From positions 372,001-436,000 of the forward strand of contig JADJXA010000003.1 of the NCBI GenBank assembly GCA_016716065.1: a stretch of DNA of 64,000 nucleotides. Reading direction: 5' to 3'. The position numbers were made by a program, and so were the translations under genes. Below the pieces are notes generated by a model that made no database searches, was not told the DNA's origin, and was given only the letters and a program-made list of their open reading frames with translations. Below are positions 18,200 through 28,200 of this stretch, one piece after another (within the stretch, counting starts at the first letter, position 1; each line of letters begins with the position of its first letter). Source of the stretch: Candidatus Leptovillus gracilis (GTDB taxonomy: Bacteria; Chloroflexota; Anaerolineae; Promineifilales; Promineifilaceae).

Positions 18200-18460
18200 T
18201 TAGATGCCCCGACGAAGAAGACCGGCAAGGAAGAGCAGGACTATAGCGCCGCCGGTCGCTACCAACAGCGTCCAAATATTGAACCCTGTCGTACCTGGAA
18301 GACCTAACAAGCCAGCCAGGAACCCACCAATGACCGCGCCAACAATACCTACAATGATATTAGCCAGAGCGCCCATTTGGCCGTCGCGCCCCATCATCAT
18401 GCTGGCAATCCAACCAGCAACACCACCCAAGATAATCCATAAAACGATATTAACTAACAT
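18200..18460 (-). CDS. GlsB/YeaQ/YmgE-family stress membrane protein
   Basis: This is an 86-residue protein of three membrane helices: MLVNIVLWIILGGVAGWIASMMMGRD, ALANIIVGIVGAVIGGFLAGLLGL and WTLLVATGGAIVLLFLAGLLRR. The GGVAGWIAS...G..GNIIVGIVGAVIGGFL pattern is that of the transglycosylase-associated (YeaQ/GlsB) family. These are small inner-membrane proteins raised in stationary phase or acid/osmotic stress; their biochemical role is not known. ATG 18460 has a perfect AGGAGG ribosome binding site. It stands alone, with its own terminator, 15 kb from a larger group of stress genes. Confidence 0.93.
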   Translation of the reverse strand: MLVNIVLWIILGGVAGWIASMMMGRDGQMGALANIIVGIVGAVIGGFLAGLLGLPGTTGFNIWTLLVATGGAIVLLFLAGLLRRGI

Positions 18461-18949
18461 GTTTGCCTCCTATTGCAAATACGATAAAAAAGTTTCGATT
18501 CTACTTTTTAATCATATGTAAAGTAGAAAGTAGATTCCATATGACCAGGTATAGAGTCAAGATACAGATTGGCTATACCTAAAAACAAGGAGCCTCGATG
18601 GGAATTCAAGTCACAAATAACGCAAGCCTGCGTGATGGCCCTAACCTTGCGTTACGGGGGAATCCCTACCTTTAGTTCAGAAATCACCCTATTTCTACAG
18701 GGCTAACCTGGAAACTATCCTATGGGTCAACTACCAGAATCGGGCATGAATTTGTCACGCCAGGCTGACGACAGCGTCAGAAAACGGAGGGCAGCATTTT
18801 GCCTTTTCTCCAGCCAGCAAACAAGATAAAATGTTTGTCACCGTCATTTTTCAATGAGATAGCCTCCGCAGCCGGCCCTCATCCTCTCTTTCTGAAAACA
18901 TATTTATTGGATAGTGTTTGACGATCTGTTCACAGGAAAAAGGAAGTAG
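18461..18949. other. Intergenic region with a possible short ORF
   Basis: The only coding candidate is a 25-codon frame at 18598-18675 (MGIQVTNNASLRDGPNLALRGNPYL) preceded by AAGGAG at good spacing. It has no known relative and could be chance or a leader. The segment CGCAAGCCTGCG / CCTTGCG near 18620-18655 can fold. The rest shows nothing I can name; the promoter of the kinase gene at 18950 probably lies here. Confidence 0.35.
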
Positions 18950-21598
18950 ATGACAGAAGAAACCAATCTATCCGAAGCAATCACGCCCCCATCCGACAAG
19001 CACCGCCTGATGCTGCTGCAAGCTATTTCTCTCGCCGTCAACCAGGCAGAAAGCGTTGATGCCGCCTTCACCGATGTTCTTGCTTACATTTGTCGCTTTA
19101 TGCGCTGGCCTTTAGGGCATGTCTATGTCTGGTCAGAGGCCACTGACGAGCTTGTTTCCAGCCGTATCTGGCATATGGTGGACCCGGTTGTATTTTCCTC
19201 TTTCCGCCAGTTGAGCGAAGCCACGCAGTTCCAACGCGGGCAAGGTACTTTGGGACGGGTTTGGGAAAGCGGCAAAGCTATTTCCATTTTGGATGTCCAT
19301 ACTGAAACGATGTTTAGGCGAAAGCTGCCGGTTGAAGAGGGGGGCATTCGCGCCTATTTTGCTTTTCCGGTGATAGTGGAGGGGCGGGTAACGGCCGTTC
19401 TTGAATTTTTCTCCCCCGAAGCAGTCGCGCCTGACGAGGACATCATCGCTGTCATCACGCATGTGGGCGCTTTGTTGGGCTTGGCAATGCGGCGTCAGAA
19501 GACCCTGGCGCGGTTACGCAACAGTGAAACCCAATTAGCCGAAGCGCAGAGGACGGCCCACATCGGTCATTGGGAATGGGATATCGTGCGCGACAAAGTT
19601 TCCTGGTCGCCTGAACTCTACCGTATTTATGGGCTGTCTCCAGACACCCCCCAGATCACCTATCAAGATTTCCTGGCCTGGATTCATCCTGACGATGTGG
19701 CGTATACGCAACAAAAAGTAGCCAGCGCCTACCAAAACGGCCGTTCCTTTGACCATTTCCACCGTATTATCCGCTCTGACGGCTCCATGCGTGTGCTTCA
19801 TGCGCGAGGCCATCCCATTTATGATCATGCGGGCCGCATTGTCAAACTGTATGGCACAGCCCAGGACATGACCGAACTCAAAGAGACGGAGCTAACCCTG
19901 GCGCAGACCGTGCGCACCCTATCGGCCTTAATGGAAATTGGGCAGACAGTTTCGGCCACGCTAGATTTAGAATTGATTTATGAGCGGGTGTTGTCACTGG
20001 GACGGCCGTTAATCAAGGCCGAGGCGCTTATCCTATTTTTGCATAAGGAAAATATGCTCGAAATAGTCGCCATGGATCAGGAAAATATCCCTGATATGCG
20101 CGGCGTGTGTTTGCCTTCCGGCTCTGGCATAGCCGGTGAAGTATGGCGGCGTGGCCAGCCTCTTCTGGTGAAAGGAGAAGCTTGTATCCGCCAGTTATCG
20201 CCCATACTGGAAGGACTGACTGACTATCGGCCACAAACGATCATCGCCGCTCCCGTGCGCTGGCAGGATAAAGCAATAGGCGTATTAGAGGCGATTCATC
20301 AAGAGATAGATACTTTTGATGAGGAGGATATGCAGTTGCTAGAAACGGTGGCGTCCTGGACCGCCATCGCCATTGGCAACGCCCACCAGTATGAACAATT
20401 GCAGCGCCGCTTAATGGAAAGTGACGCCATAACCACCATCAGCAATGCCTTAATCGAAACGTTAGACCTGGACGAACTCCTGCAACTCATTGTCAACAAG
20501 GTGCAAAGCATCATCCCTGAGGCCGATTGGGCCGTCATTCATCTGCTGCAAACCAAAACAAACACCCTGGAATTAGCTGCCAGCGCCGGGATCGAGGTCG
20601 CCGCCGCGGCACACTTGATGGACTTAGGGAAAGGTATCGCGGGTGAGGTGATAACCCATGGCGGCGTGATCAATATCGCTGATATGCAGACCGATCCACG
20701 GCGTTTAACGATAGACGCCAGCATCAATGCCCATTCATTGCTGGTGGCTCCCGTGGAAAGCCGCCAAAGTCGCATCGGCACCATCAGCGTGCAGTGCGCC
20801 ACGCCGTCTGCCTTTACCACCGATGATGAACGCTTATTGACGATCTTTGGCATACAAGCCGGCATGGCTATTGAGAACGCGCGGCTTTATGCGGCCCAAC
20901 AGAAGGCTCGCCAGAAAGCGGAGAAGCAGCGTGAACGAATGCGCCACATGGCGCGGCGCGTCGTAGAAGCCCAGGAAAAGGAACGCGCCCGCATCGCGCG
21001 TGAGCTGCATGACGAGTCGGGACAATCGTTGACCTCTCTCAAAATCAGCCTGGATTTGCTCCGTTCTCTGCTGCCGCCAGAGATGATGGAGATCAAGGAG
21101 AACCTGGGTGATGTGCTTTCTCTTGTGGATAAGACGATGAATAATTTGCGGCTGCTGGCGCACAATTTGCGTCCACCTGGCCTGGATGCATATGGTCTGG
21201 ATGCCGCCCTCGCCGGTCTTTGTCATGATTTTCAGACACATACAACGCTACAAGTGACTTATACAGGGATTGATCTGCCCAATCTGGCGGCGCTGCCGGC
21301 TTTGTCGTTGTATCGCTTTGCCCAAGAGGCGCTGACCAATGCGGCCAAACATGCTCAGGCGACATGGATGAAAGTGACGTTAAACCTGGAGTTGGATATG
21401 ATCATTTTGCTGGTTGAAGATAATGGCGAGGGTTTTTCGCCGCCTGATATTGAAGAGTCGCTGCCAACACAAGGAGCTGGATTGGTAGGGATGATAGAAC
21501 GCCTGGAAATGGTAAACGGCCGTTTACACATCGAATCCATACCAGGACAAGGCAGCCGGTTAACGGCCGTTGTGCCCTTTATGGCGGAGGAAACATGA
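18950..21598 (+). CDS. Cytosolic GAF-PAS-GAF-GAF sensor histidine kinase (NarL/DegS type)
   Basis: This is an 882-residue kinase without membrane helices. GAF 1 covers about residues 25-185 (FTDVLAYICRFMRWPLGHVYVW). A PAS fold follows at about 200-315 (GHWEWDIVRDKVSWSPELYRIYGL...FLAWIHPDD), then GAF domains at about 325-485 and 490-655. A coiled coil precedes HisKA_3 with RIARELHDESGQSLTSLKISLDLL (phospho-acceptor His), and the ATPase domain has FAQEALTNAAKHA, VEDNGEGF and GAGLVGMIERLEMV. It should sense a small ligand or redox state in the cytoplasm and phosphorylate the NarL regulator whose ATG overlaps its stop. ATG 18950 has an AGGAAG site. Confidence 0.93.
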   Translation: MTEETNLSEAITPPSDKHRLMLLQAISLAVNQAESVDAAFTDVLAYICRFMRWPLGHVYVWSEATDELVSSRIWHMVDPVVFSSFRQLSEATQFQRGQGTLGRVWESGKAISILDVHTETMFRRKLPVEEGGIRAYFAFPVIVEGRVTAVLEFFSPEAVAPDEDIIAVITHVGALLGLAMRRQKTLARLRNSETQLAEAQRTAHIGHWEWDIVRDKVSWSPELYRIYGLSPDTPQITYQDFLAWIHPDDVAYTQQKVASAYQNGRSFDHFHRIIRSDGSMRVLHARGHPIYDHAGRIVKLYGTAQDMTELKETELTLAQTVRTLSALMEIGQTVSATLDLELIYERVLSLGRPLIKAEALILFLHKENMLEIVAMDQENIPDMRGVCLPSGSGIAGEVWRRGQPLLVKGEACIRQLSPILEGLTDYRPQTIIAAPVRWQDKAIGVLEAIHQEIDTFDEEDMQLLETVASWTAIAIGNAHQYEQLQRRLMESDAITTISNALIETLDLDELLQLIVNKVQSIIPEADWAVIHLLQTKTNTLELAASAGIEVAAAAHLMDLGKGIAGEVITHGGVINIADMQTDPRRLTIDASINAHSLLVAPVESRQSRIGTISVQCATPSAFTTDDERLLTIFGIQAGMAIENARLYAAQQKARQKAEKQRERMRHMARRVVEAQEKERARIARELHDESGQSLTSLKISLDLLRSLLPPEMMEIKENLGDVLSLVDKTMNNLRLLAHNLRPPGLDAYGLDAALAGLCHDFQTHTTLQVTYTGIDLPNLAALPALSLYRFAQEALTNAAKHAQATWMKVTLNLELDMIILLVEDNGEGFSPPDIEESLPTQGAGLVGMIERLEMVNGRLHIESIPGQGSRLTAVVPFMAEET

Positions 21599-22236
21599 TT
21601 CATGTCATCATTGCTGAAGATCACAATCTGGTACGCCAGGGTGTTCGCGCCTTGTTAGAGCAAAGCGGCGATGTGCAGGTTGTTGCCGAAGCCGCTACCG
21701 GCGAAGAAGCCATCCAATTAACGGAAATACACAAACCAGAGGTGGTGGTCATGGATCTGTCCATGCCGCGTTTAGACGGCGCGCAAGCTGCCGAACGGAT
21801 TCTGGATATGAATCTGCCCACGCAGATCATCATCCTTTCCATGCACGCCGACACCACCATGATTCAGCAGCTTTTGCGCCGGGGCGTAAAGGGCTATCTG
21901 CTCAAAGATGCCGTCACCGAAGAACTGCTGCTGGCCGTGCGCTCGGTCAGTCAAGGCAAATTGTTCCTCAGTCCCACAATCTCTGATACGGTGATGACCA
22001 TGCTGCTGTCCCCTTCGGATCCTTCCGCAGAACGGATGGCCGATTTGCTGACCCCTCGTGAACGTGAAGTGCTGCAACTGGTAGCGGAAGGCCATACCAA
22101 CAACGATATGGCCGATATCATGAGCATCAGCGTCAAGACAGTGGAGAAACACCGGGCTAATGTCATGTCGAAGTTACAGGTAAATGATCTGGCTTCCCTG
22201 ATTCGCGAAGCTATCAAACAAGGGCTGATATTTTGA
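21595..22236 (+). CDS. NarL/FixJ-family response regulator
   Basis: This is a 213-residue regulator. The receiver has IIAEDHNLV (acidic pair), VVMDLSMPRLDG (phospho-acceptor Asp), LSMHAD and GYLLKDA (Lys). The LuxR-type HTH is LTPREREVLQLVAEGHTNNDMADIMSISVKTVEKHRANVMSKLQVNDLASLIREAIKQGLI. Its ATG lies inside the kinase's last codons (ATGA overlap), so the two are translationally coupled and form a two-component pair. Target genes are not visible. Confidence 0.95.
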   Translation: MIHVIIAEDHNLVRQGVRALLEQSGDVQVVAEAATGEEAIQLTEIHKPEVVVMDLSMPRLDGAQAAERILDMNLPTQIIILSMHADTTMIQQLLRRGVKGYLLKDAVTEELLLAVRSVSQGKLFLSPTISDTVMTMLLSPSDPSAERMADLLTPREREVLQLVAEGHTNNDMADIMSISVKTVEKHRANVMSKLQVNDLASLIREAIKQGLIF

Positions 22237-22372
22237 TGCGTTAAGAGGTTGTTTTGCCTATAGTAGGGTTTTCCCCTATACGGCGCGCAGGCTATCTATG
22301 GAATAATATCTTGATAAAGAAGCCAGGTGATAGGCGGCCTTCTTTTGTTACGAAGGAAAATTTTCTATTGTT

Positions 22373-22762
22373 ATGTCAAAATCTGTAATTCGAATTTTAG
22401 TCATTGATGATCATGAGATGGTGCGTAAAAGCATCATGGCCCTGCTGTCGTTGGAACCAGATATGCAGGTGATAGGGACAGCCGAAAACGGCCGTAAGGC
22501 AGTCCAGTTGGCTAAAACGACAGAGCCTGACGTGATTGTCATGGATATCTCCATGCCAGAATTAGACGGTATCCAAGCCGCCGGGAAAATCCAGGCTTTG
22601 GATATTTCCGCGCGGGTTATCATGCTTTCCATGCACTATAACAGTGTCCTGTTGCAGCAAGCCCGCAAAAATGGCGCTTCAGGGTTCATCTTGAAACAGC
22701 AGGCAAACCAGGAGCTTGTTCCTGCCATCCGGGCCGCCACCAAAGGCGAACTCTTCTTGTAG
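22373..22762 (+). CDS. Receiver-only response regulator, probably truncated NarL type
   Basis: This 129-residue product is a complete receiver: VIDDHEMVRKS (acidic pair), VIVMDISMPELDGIQA (phospho-acceptor Asp), LSMHYN and GFILKQQA (Lys). It ends at ...RAATKGELFL, exactly where NarL-type proteins continue with SP.. and the DNA-binding HTH. The stop TAG lies in a perfect 13-bp tandem duplication (22754-22766 and 22767-22779, TTCTTGTAGCAAG), and no HTH can be read downstream in any frame. It may act as a phosphate sink or be a truncated gene. Confidence 0.85.
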   Translation: MSKSVIRILVIDDHEMVRKSIMALLSLEPDMQVIGTAENGRKAVQLAKTTEPDVIVMDISMPELDGIQAAGKIQALDISARVIMLSMHYNSVLLQQARKNGASGFILKQQANQELVPAIRAATKGELFL

Positions 22763-23003
22763 CAAGTTCTTGTAGCAAGCGTTACCCGCTACCTTTTCTT
22801 ACCAGCCAAACCCCTTTTTACCCCTATTTTAGCCCCAAGGTAGGGTAATCCCTTATCAGATAGTAGGTGCTCTCCCCATAGAGCAAACGGCCGTTTTCCT
22901 TCATACTACAAACATAAGTCAAGTATGACCCCGTGTCATATCCTGTAAAAACAAAATCCATTGAAGACACAATCTTATCCATGAAAAAGAAAGGAGACTT
23001 AAA

Positions 23004-23678
23004 ATGATCCGTATTTTGCTTGCTCATCCCTCCCGCTTAGTGTGTGATTCATTGCGGACTACTCTGGATAATGAAAAGGATGTATATGTGGTGGGGTGCG
23101 CCACGACCGCAGAAGAGCTTCATTTTCTCCTGCCGCATGGCAATGTGGTGATATTAGGCACAGAAATGGGTAATGCAACCGCCATTGACCTGTTGGCCGA
23201 CATCAGCATGACTCATCCGCAGGCAAAAACCCTGGTATTGGGCGTGGATGAGCGCCCCGAGTCCATTCTAAGTTATATCGAAGCGGGCGCATCTGGTTAT
23301 ATTTTGCAAAACGAGTCCATTGAGGACACGGTAAAAAAATTACAGGCAGCGCATCAAGAAAAAGCGATTATCTCGCCTTCTGTGGCGGCTGCCCTGATGA
23401 AACGGTTGAGTTGTCTGGCGAAATTAGATACACCTTACGGTTACATGGAAGCACGAGAAACCCAATTGGATGAATTGACTTCCCGTGAAGAAGAAGTGCT
23501 GCGCCTGCTAGATAAAGGTCTGACAAATCAGGAAATCGCCAACCGGCTTTTTATAGAATGCGGTACGGTGAAAAATCATGTCCATAACATTCTGAAGAAG
23601 TTAGATGTAAATAACCGGCACGAGGCGGCATCAATCTTAAAAATTCAGCAGCAGTCCAGTTTGAACCTGGCTGTATAA
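23004..23678 (+). CDS. NarL-like regulator with a non-phosphorylatable receiver
   Basis: This is a 224-residue protein with an intact LuxR-type HTH (LTSREEEVLRLLDKGLTNQEIANRLFIECGTVKNHVHNILKKLDVNNRHEAASIL) and a receiver-shaped N-terminus. The receiver lacks the canonical residues: LLAHPSRLV replaces the DDH acidic pair, VVILGTEMGN has Gly where the phospho-acceptor Asp should be, and GYILQNES has Gln for the conserved Lys. Such pseudo-receivers are usually controlled by protein level or ligand binding. Start ATG 23004 has AGGAGA upstream. It follows a true pair and a receiver-only protein, a cluster of related paralogues. Confidence 0.9.
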   Translation: MIRILLAHPSRLVCDSLRTTLDNEKDVYVVGCATTAEELHFLLPHGNVVILGTEMGNATAIDLLADISMTHPQAKTLVLGVDERPESILSYIEAGASGYILQNESIEDTVKKLQAAHQEKAIISPSVAAALMKRLSCLAKLDTPYGYMEARETQLDELTSREEEVLRLLDKGLTNQEIANRLFIECGTVKNHVHNILKKLDVNNRHEAASILKIQQQSSLNLAV

Positions 23679-23689
23679 ATCTTCAGATA

Positions 23690-23726
23690 GGGAGTTTGTT
23701 TTTATAGGGAATATGCAAAAACTCCC
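23690..23726. terminator. Possible bidirectional hairpin terminator
   Basis: GGGAGTTT (23690-23697) pairs with AAACTCCC (23719-23726), flanked inside by T- and A-runs. It lies between the convergent pseudo-receiver gene and the fumarase gene, where a shared terminator is expected; the loop is long. Confidence 0.4.
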
Positions 23727-23785
23727 CATATGGATTTGGCGGAAGAAACTTGTTATTGGTAAAGACATAATTTGGATACCTTTTT

Positions 23786-25201
23786 TTAAGTTAATGCCCG
23801 CGCATCTAACAGCCGGTCGGCTTCCTCAGCAGTTAAATATCCCTTCTCTAACACCACCTCGCGCACCGTTCGATTGGTAGCCATCGCTTCCTTGGCAATT
23901 TCCGCTCCTTTTTCATACCCTATAACCGGATTGAGCGCCGTAACCAGAATGGCATTTAGCGCCAACCAACCCTCCGCTTTTTTGCGGTTCGCTACTATCC
24001 CCACCACGCATTTTTCCTGGAAAACACGACTGGCATTGATCGTAATATCCATGCTTTGGTAGAGGTTGTAGCCAATGATGGGCATCATCACATTCAACTC
24101 TAATTGTCCGGCCTGACCCGCCATCATCACCGTCAAATCATTGCCAATCACCTGAAACATGGCCATGTTGAGCATTTCCGCCATCACGGGATTGACTTTC
24201 CCCGGCATGATGGAAGAGCCGGGCTGTACGGCCGGCAGGCGTATTTCATCCAGGCCGGTGCTAGGCCCGGAAGCCAGCAGACGAATGTCGTTGGCGATAC
24301 GAATCAGGTCTTGGGCCAGGGTGCGCAAAGCGCCGCTAAAATGGACGGGGTCGGCCATACTCTGCATACTCTCGAATAAATTGTCAGATTCGTGCAGTTC
24401 CAAGCCGCTTAGGCGTTGCAGCACTGCTACCATGCGCCGATGATAATTGGGATCGGCGTTGAGTCCGGTGCCGGTGGCGGTGCCCCCAATGCCCAGGCGG
24501 CGCAAACCGACAGCAGCGGACTCGATTTTTTCGCTATTGCGGCGCACAGAGCGCGCATACGCCCCAAATTCCTGGCCCAGGCGCACCGGTACGGCATCTT
24601 GCAAATGAGTACGGCCGCTTTTGACAACGTCATCAAATTCAATTGCTTTTTCCTCCAAACTCAGCGCCAGATTAGCCAACGTTTGCTGCAACTCCGACAA
24701 CCGCCAGAGACAACCCAGGCGAATGGCGGTAGGGATGGTGTCATTGGTGGATTGAGCCATGTTGACGTGGTCGTTCGGGTGAATCGGTTTGTGCGGCGCA
24801 TCCAATGGATAACCCAGTATCTCGTTGGCCCGATTGGCGATGACTTCGTTGATGTTCATGTTGTGGCTGGTGCCAGCGCCGGCTTGAATAGGGTCTACTA
24901 CGAACTGATCGGGGAAACGGCCGTTTATCACTTCATCGGCCGCCTGCCTAATGGCCTGGGCCATGTCCGTGCCGGAAACCACCTTGTCGCCCATATTTTT
25001 GTCGGCAAATAAACCCAAATCTTCGTTGACTTCGGCTGCCGCTCGTTTAATGAGCGCCATAGCCCAGATAAACGCCGGATATTGCTTCAGTCCGCTGATA
25101 GGGGAATTGTAAATCGCCCGCTGCGTTTGAGCAGACCAGTAGGCCTGGGCGGGCACCTTGACTTCACCGAGAGAATCTTTTTCCATGCGATATGTGATCA
25201 T
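23786..25201 (-). CDS. fumC: Class II fumarase / aspartase-family lyase
   Basis: This is a protein of about 471 residues of the fumarase/aspartase superfamily. The start MITYRMEKDSLGEVKVPAQAYWSAQTQRAI is typical. VVKSGRTHLQDAVPVRLGQEFGAYA carries the substrate-binding TH, GGTATGTGLNADPNYHRR the second conserved region, and PGSSIMPGKVNPVMAEMLNM the signature with the catalytic flexible Ser loop. Fumarase (fumarate to malate) is the more likely reading; aspartate ammonia-lyase shares most motifs and cannot be excluded. I chose ATG 25201 because GGAGGAAG lies upstream; an earlier ATG at 25219 is less well placed. The glucan synthase-like gene ends 5 bases before that earlier ATG and 23 bases before the chosen start, so co-transcription is possible. 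Confidence 0.85.
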   Translation of the reverse strand: MITYRMEKDSLGEVKVPAQAYWSAQTQRAIYNSPISGLKQYPAFIWAMALIKRAAAEVNEDLGLFADKNMGDKVVSGTDMAQAIRQAADEVINGRFPDQFVVDPIQAGAGTSHNMNINEVIANRANEILGYPLDAPHKPIHPNDHVNMAQSTNDTIPTAIRLGCLWRLSELQQTLANLALSLEEKAIEFDDVVKSGRTHLQDAVPVRLGQEFGAYARSVRRNSEKIESAAVGLRRLGIGGTATGTGLNADPNYHRRMVAVLQRLSGLELHESDNLFESMQSMADPVHFSGALRTLAQDLIRIANDIRLLASGPSTGLDEIRLPAVQPGSSIMPGKVNPVMAEMLNMAMFQVIGNDLTVMMAGQAGQLELNVMMPIIGYNLYQSMDITINASRVFQEKCVVGIVANRKKAEGWLALNAILVTALNPVIGYEKGAEIAKEAMATNRTVREVVLEKGYLTAEEADRLLDARALT

Positions 25202-25224
25202 CTGTCTTTCTTCCTCCATCTTCT

Positions 25225-28200
25225 TTATTTCGGCAGATACAGCAACACGTCATGAGAACGGCCGTTATCCACCAGCGGTATTCGATAATCGGCCAACATG
25301 TTGCCGTCCAGCATGAGTTGGCTTTCTTCCCTTCCATTTCTTTCCACAGTGATATGGTAAAGCGTACGGCCGTAGCGATACACCAGCTTAAACCCAGGCC
25401 AGGAAGCCGGAATGTTGGGCTGCAAACACAGCATGTCTCCTTCACGGCTTAACCCCAAAATACCCTCAATCCCCAGACGATACATCCAACTGGCGGAACC
25501 GGTATACCACGTCCAGCCGCCGCGCCCTTCATGCGGTGGCACGCCATACACATCGGCGGAAACGACATACGGCTCTACCTTATATTCGGCGGCTTTGGCG
25601 GCTGTGTCCGCCCGGTAGATCGGGTTGATCAGGCGGTATAACGCCTCCGCCTTCTCGCCCTCCCCTAAATGGGCAAAAGCCCAAATAGACCAGAGCGCGG
25701 CATGGGTATACTGCCCCCCATTTTCCCGAATACCGGGCAAATACCCCTTGATATAACCTGGGTCTTTGGTCGTCTTGTTAAAAGGCGGCGTAAACAACAA
25801 CAGCAGCCGCTCCTCTTCCTTGATCAGGTGCTTTTCCACCGCCTGCATCGCCTGCCGGGCGCGTTCCGGTCGGGCCAGCCCGGTTAACACGCCCCAAGAT
25901 TGGGCAATCGCGTCCAGGCGGCACTCCTGATTCACCTGAGAGCCAAGCGGTGTGCCATCATCATAATAAGCTCGCCGGTACCATTCTCCATCCCAGCCGT
26001 GTAGCTCAAGGGCCTGCCGGTACATTTCCGCCTGCTGCACAAATTGCCTGGCCTGCTTTTCGTCGCCCCGCTGGCGGCACAGGTGGGAAAACGCCTGCAA
26101 GGCAGAAGCAATGAACCAGCCTAACCAGATGCTTTCACCTTCCCCTTCAATGCCGACCCGGTTCATGCCGTCGTTCCAATCACCTCCCCCCATCAAGGGC
26201 AAGCCGTGCCTGCCTTGGGTGGCGGCGCGGGTCAGGGCGCGGCAGCCATGTTCATACAAGCTGGCGGTTTCGGGGGTGGATTCATAACGGCCATATCGTT
26301 CTTCTTCATCCTCGGTCAGGGGATCGCCCAGCAGGAAGGGAACTTGTTCATCCAGAACGGCCGTGTCACCGGTGGCCTGCACATAAAACGCCGTCACATA
26401 AGGCAGCCATACCAAATCATCCGAAATGCGTGTGCGAACCCCGCGTCCTGAGGGCGGATGCCACCAATGCAGCACATCCCCCGCTTCAAATTGATGCTGC
26501 GCTGCCCGCAGCAACTGCTGCCGGGTAATCTCCGGCCGGGTATGAACCAGGCACATCACATCTTGTAACTGATCTCGGAACCCATACGCCCCGCTCGATT
26601 GATAAAGCGCCGAACGCCCCCAAATGCGGCAAGCCAGCGCCTGATATAACAACCAGCGATTCAGCAACAGGTTCATCGCCGGATCGGGCGTTTCCACCTG
26701 AATTGTGCCCAGCACATCATCCCACAACGCATGGGTTGCCTTCCAGGCGGCGGTCACTTCGGCCTCGTTTTGGAAACGGCCGATCACGGCCAACGCCTCC
26801 GCCTCATCCTGCCCCTGCCCCAACAAGAAATAGATCTCCTCACTGCCGCCCGGCGGTAAATCCACATGCATCTGCATCACGGCACAGGGGTCCAGGCCAG
26901 CCTCCACCCGGTCGCTAAAACCCAGGCGACCCAACGCCGCCGGTTGGCTCAAATCGCCCAAACGGCCGATAAATTCTGTACGATCTGTGGTCAATCCATG
27001 CGGCGTTTTACTGGCACTCATAAAGGCAACCGCCGCGCCAAATTCCGTATGGTAAGGGTTTTGGGCCAGCAAGGCGGAATACGCCTGATGATAAGCAGGA
27101 ATAATCGTCATTTGCGTGTCCGGGCGTGACGGCCCCAACACCCATTCGGCATAAAGTGTGGCGGTCAGGCGGCGCGGCCGTGGGGCACAATTTTCCAGCC
27201 GCAGGTGGATGATCTTCAGCGGCGCATCGGGGGCCACATAGAGCCGCAGGTGTTGTTTTAGGCCCTGGCTGTGATGGGTGTAGGTGGTGTAGCCAGCGCC
27301 ATGGTGAACCAGGTAAGGAGCGCCATCCGGCGCGGGTTGCGGCGTGGGCGTCCAGATATTGCCCGTTTCCTCATCACGCAGATAGAGCACTTCGGCGGGC
27401 ATATCCTGGACGGGATCATTGCGCCAGGCGGTTAGCCGGTTTTCGCCGCTGTTTTCGGCCCAGGTATAACCGCCGCCCGATTCGGAGGCTAAAAATCCTA
27501 CCCGTTCATTGGCGACGACGTTGATCCAGGGAGCCGGGGTAGACTCATTCGGTCGCAGATAAATGGCGTACGCGCGGCCATCGGCCGTAAAACCGCCATA
27601 GCTGTTGTCAAACAGCAGCCCTTGTGGCCGGGGGAGCGGTGGGGCGGCGTCCGCATATTCGTTGGCGGGCAGCATGGGTTGGAACAAGGGCAGTTCCAGG
27701 CCATACTGGTTGAACGAGGCAAGCTGCGCGGATAAGGAGCCTGCCATATCGGACAAAATGACGCGGGCGGCCGTGCGCAGCAAGGTTTCATCGGCCGGGT
27801 GCATCTGATCTCCGCGCACGATAAAGATGCCGCCTCGTTTGTTCAGCCAATGCTCGCTTTCCAGGCGGCGGATGGTGCGGTGAATGGTGTTTTGCACCGG
27901 CTGCCCATAGTTGGACGCCTGCCGGTTTAGGATGACCAGGTCCACGCGCAGGCCGCCGCGCCGCCAATAGGCATGTGCCCGCAGCAGGGTTACCAATAGT
28001 TCCTGCGCTTCTTCATCGGCCAATTCCAAAAGCACAATGGGGTAATCGCCAGAGATGCCATAGCCCCAGAGGGTGGACTGCCCCAGGGTGTTGGCCGCAA
28101 TGGTCGCGGCCTGGGTGCGCATGGCTTTGTGCGGATAAAACAGCAGCGACAGGAGCTGCTGCACCTGAGTTAGCATGGCGGTGGTCATGTCCAAACGAGC

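Noticed and set aside
23004..23678. Asp-less NarL regulator as a pseudogene
   Set aside because: The frame is full length, with a good ribosome binding site and intact HTH; several receiver positions changed together, which fits a functional atypical receiver.
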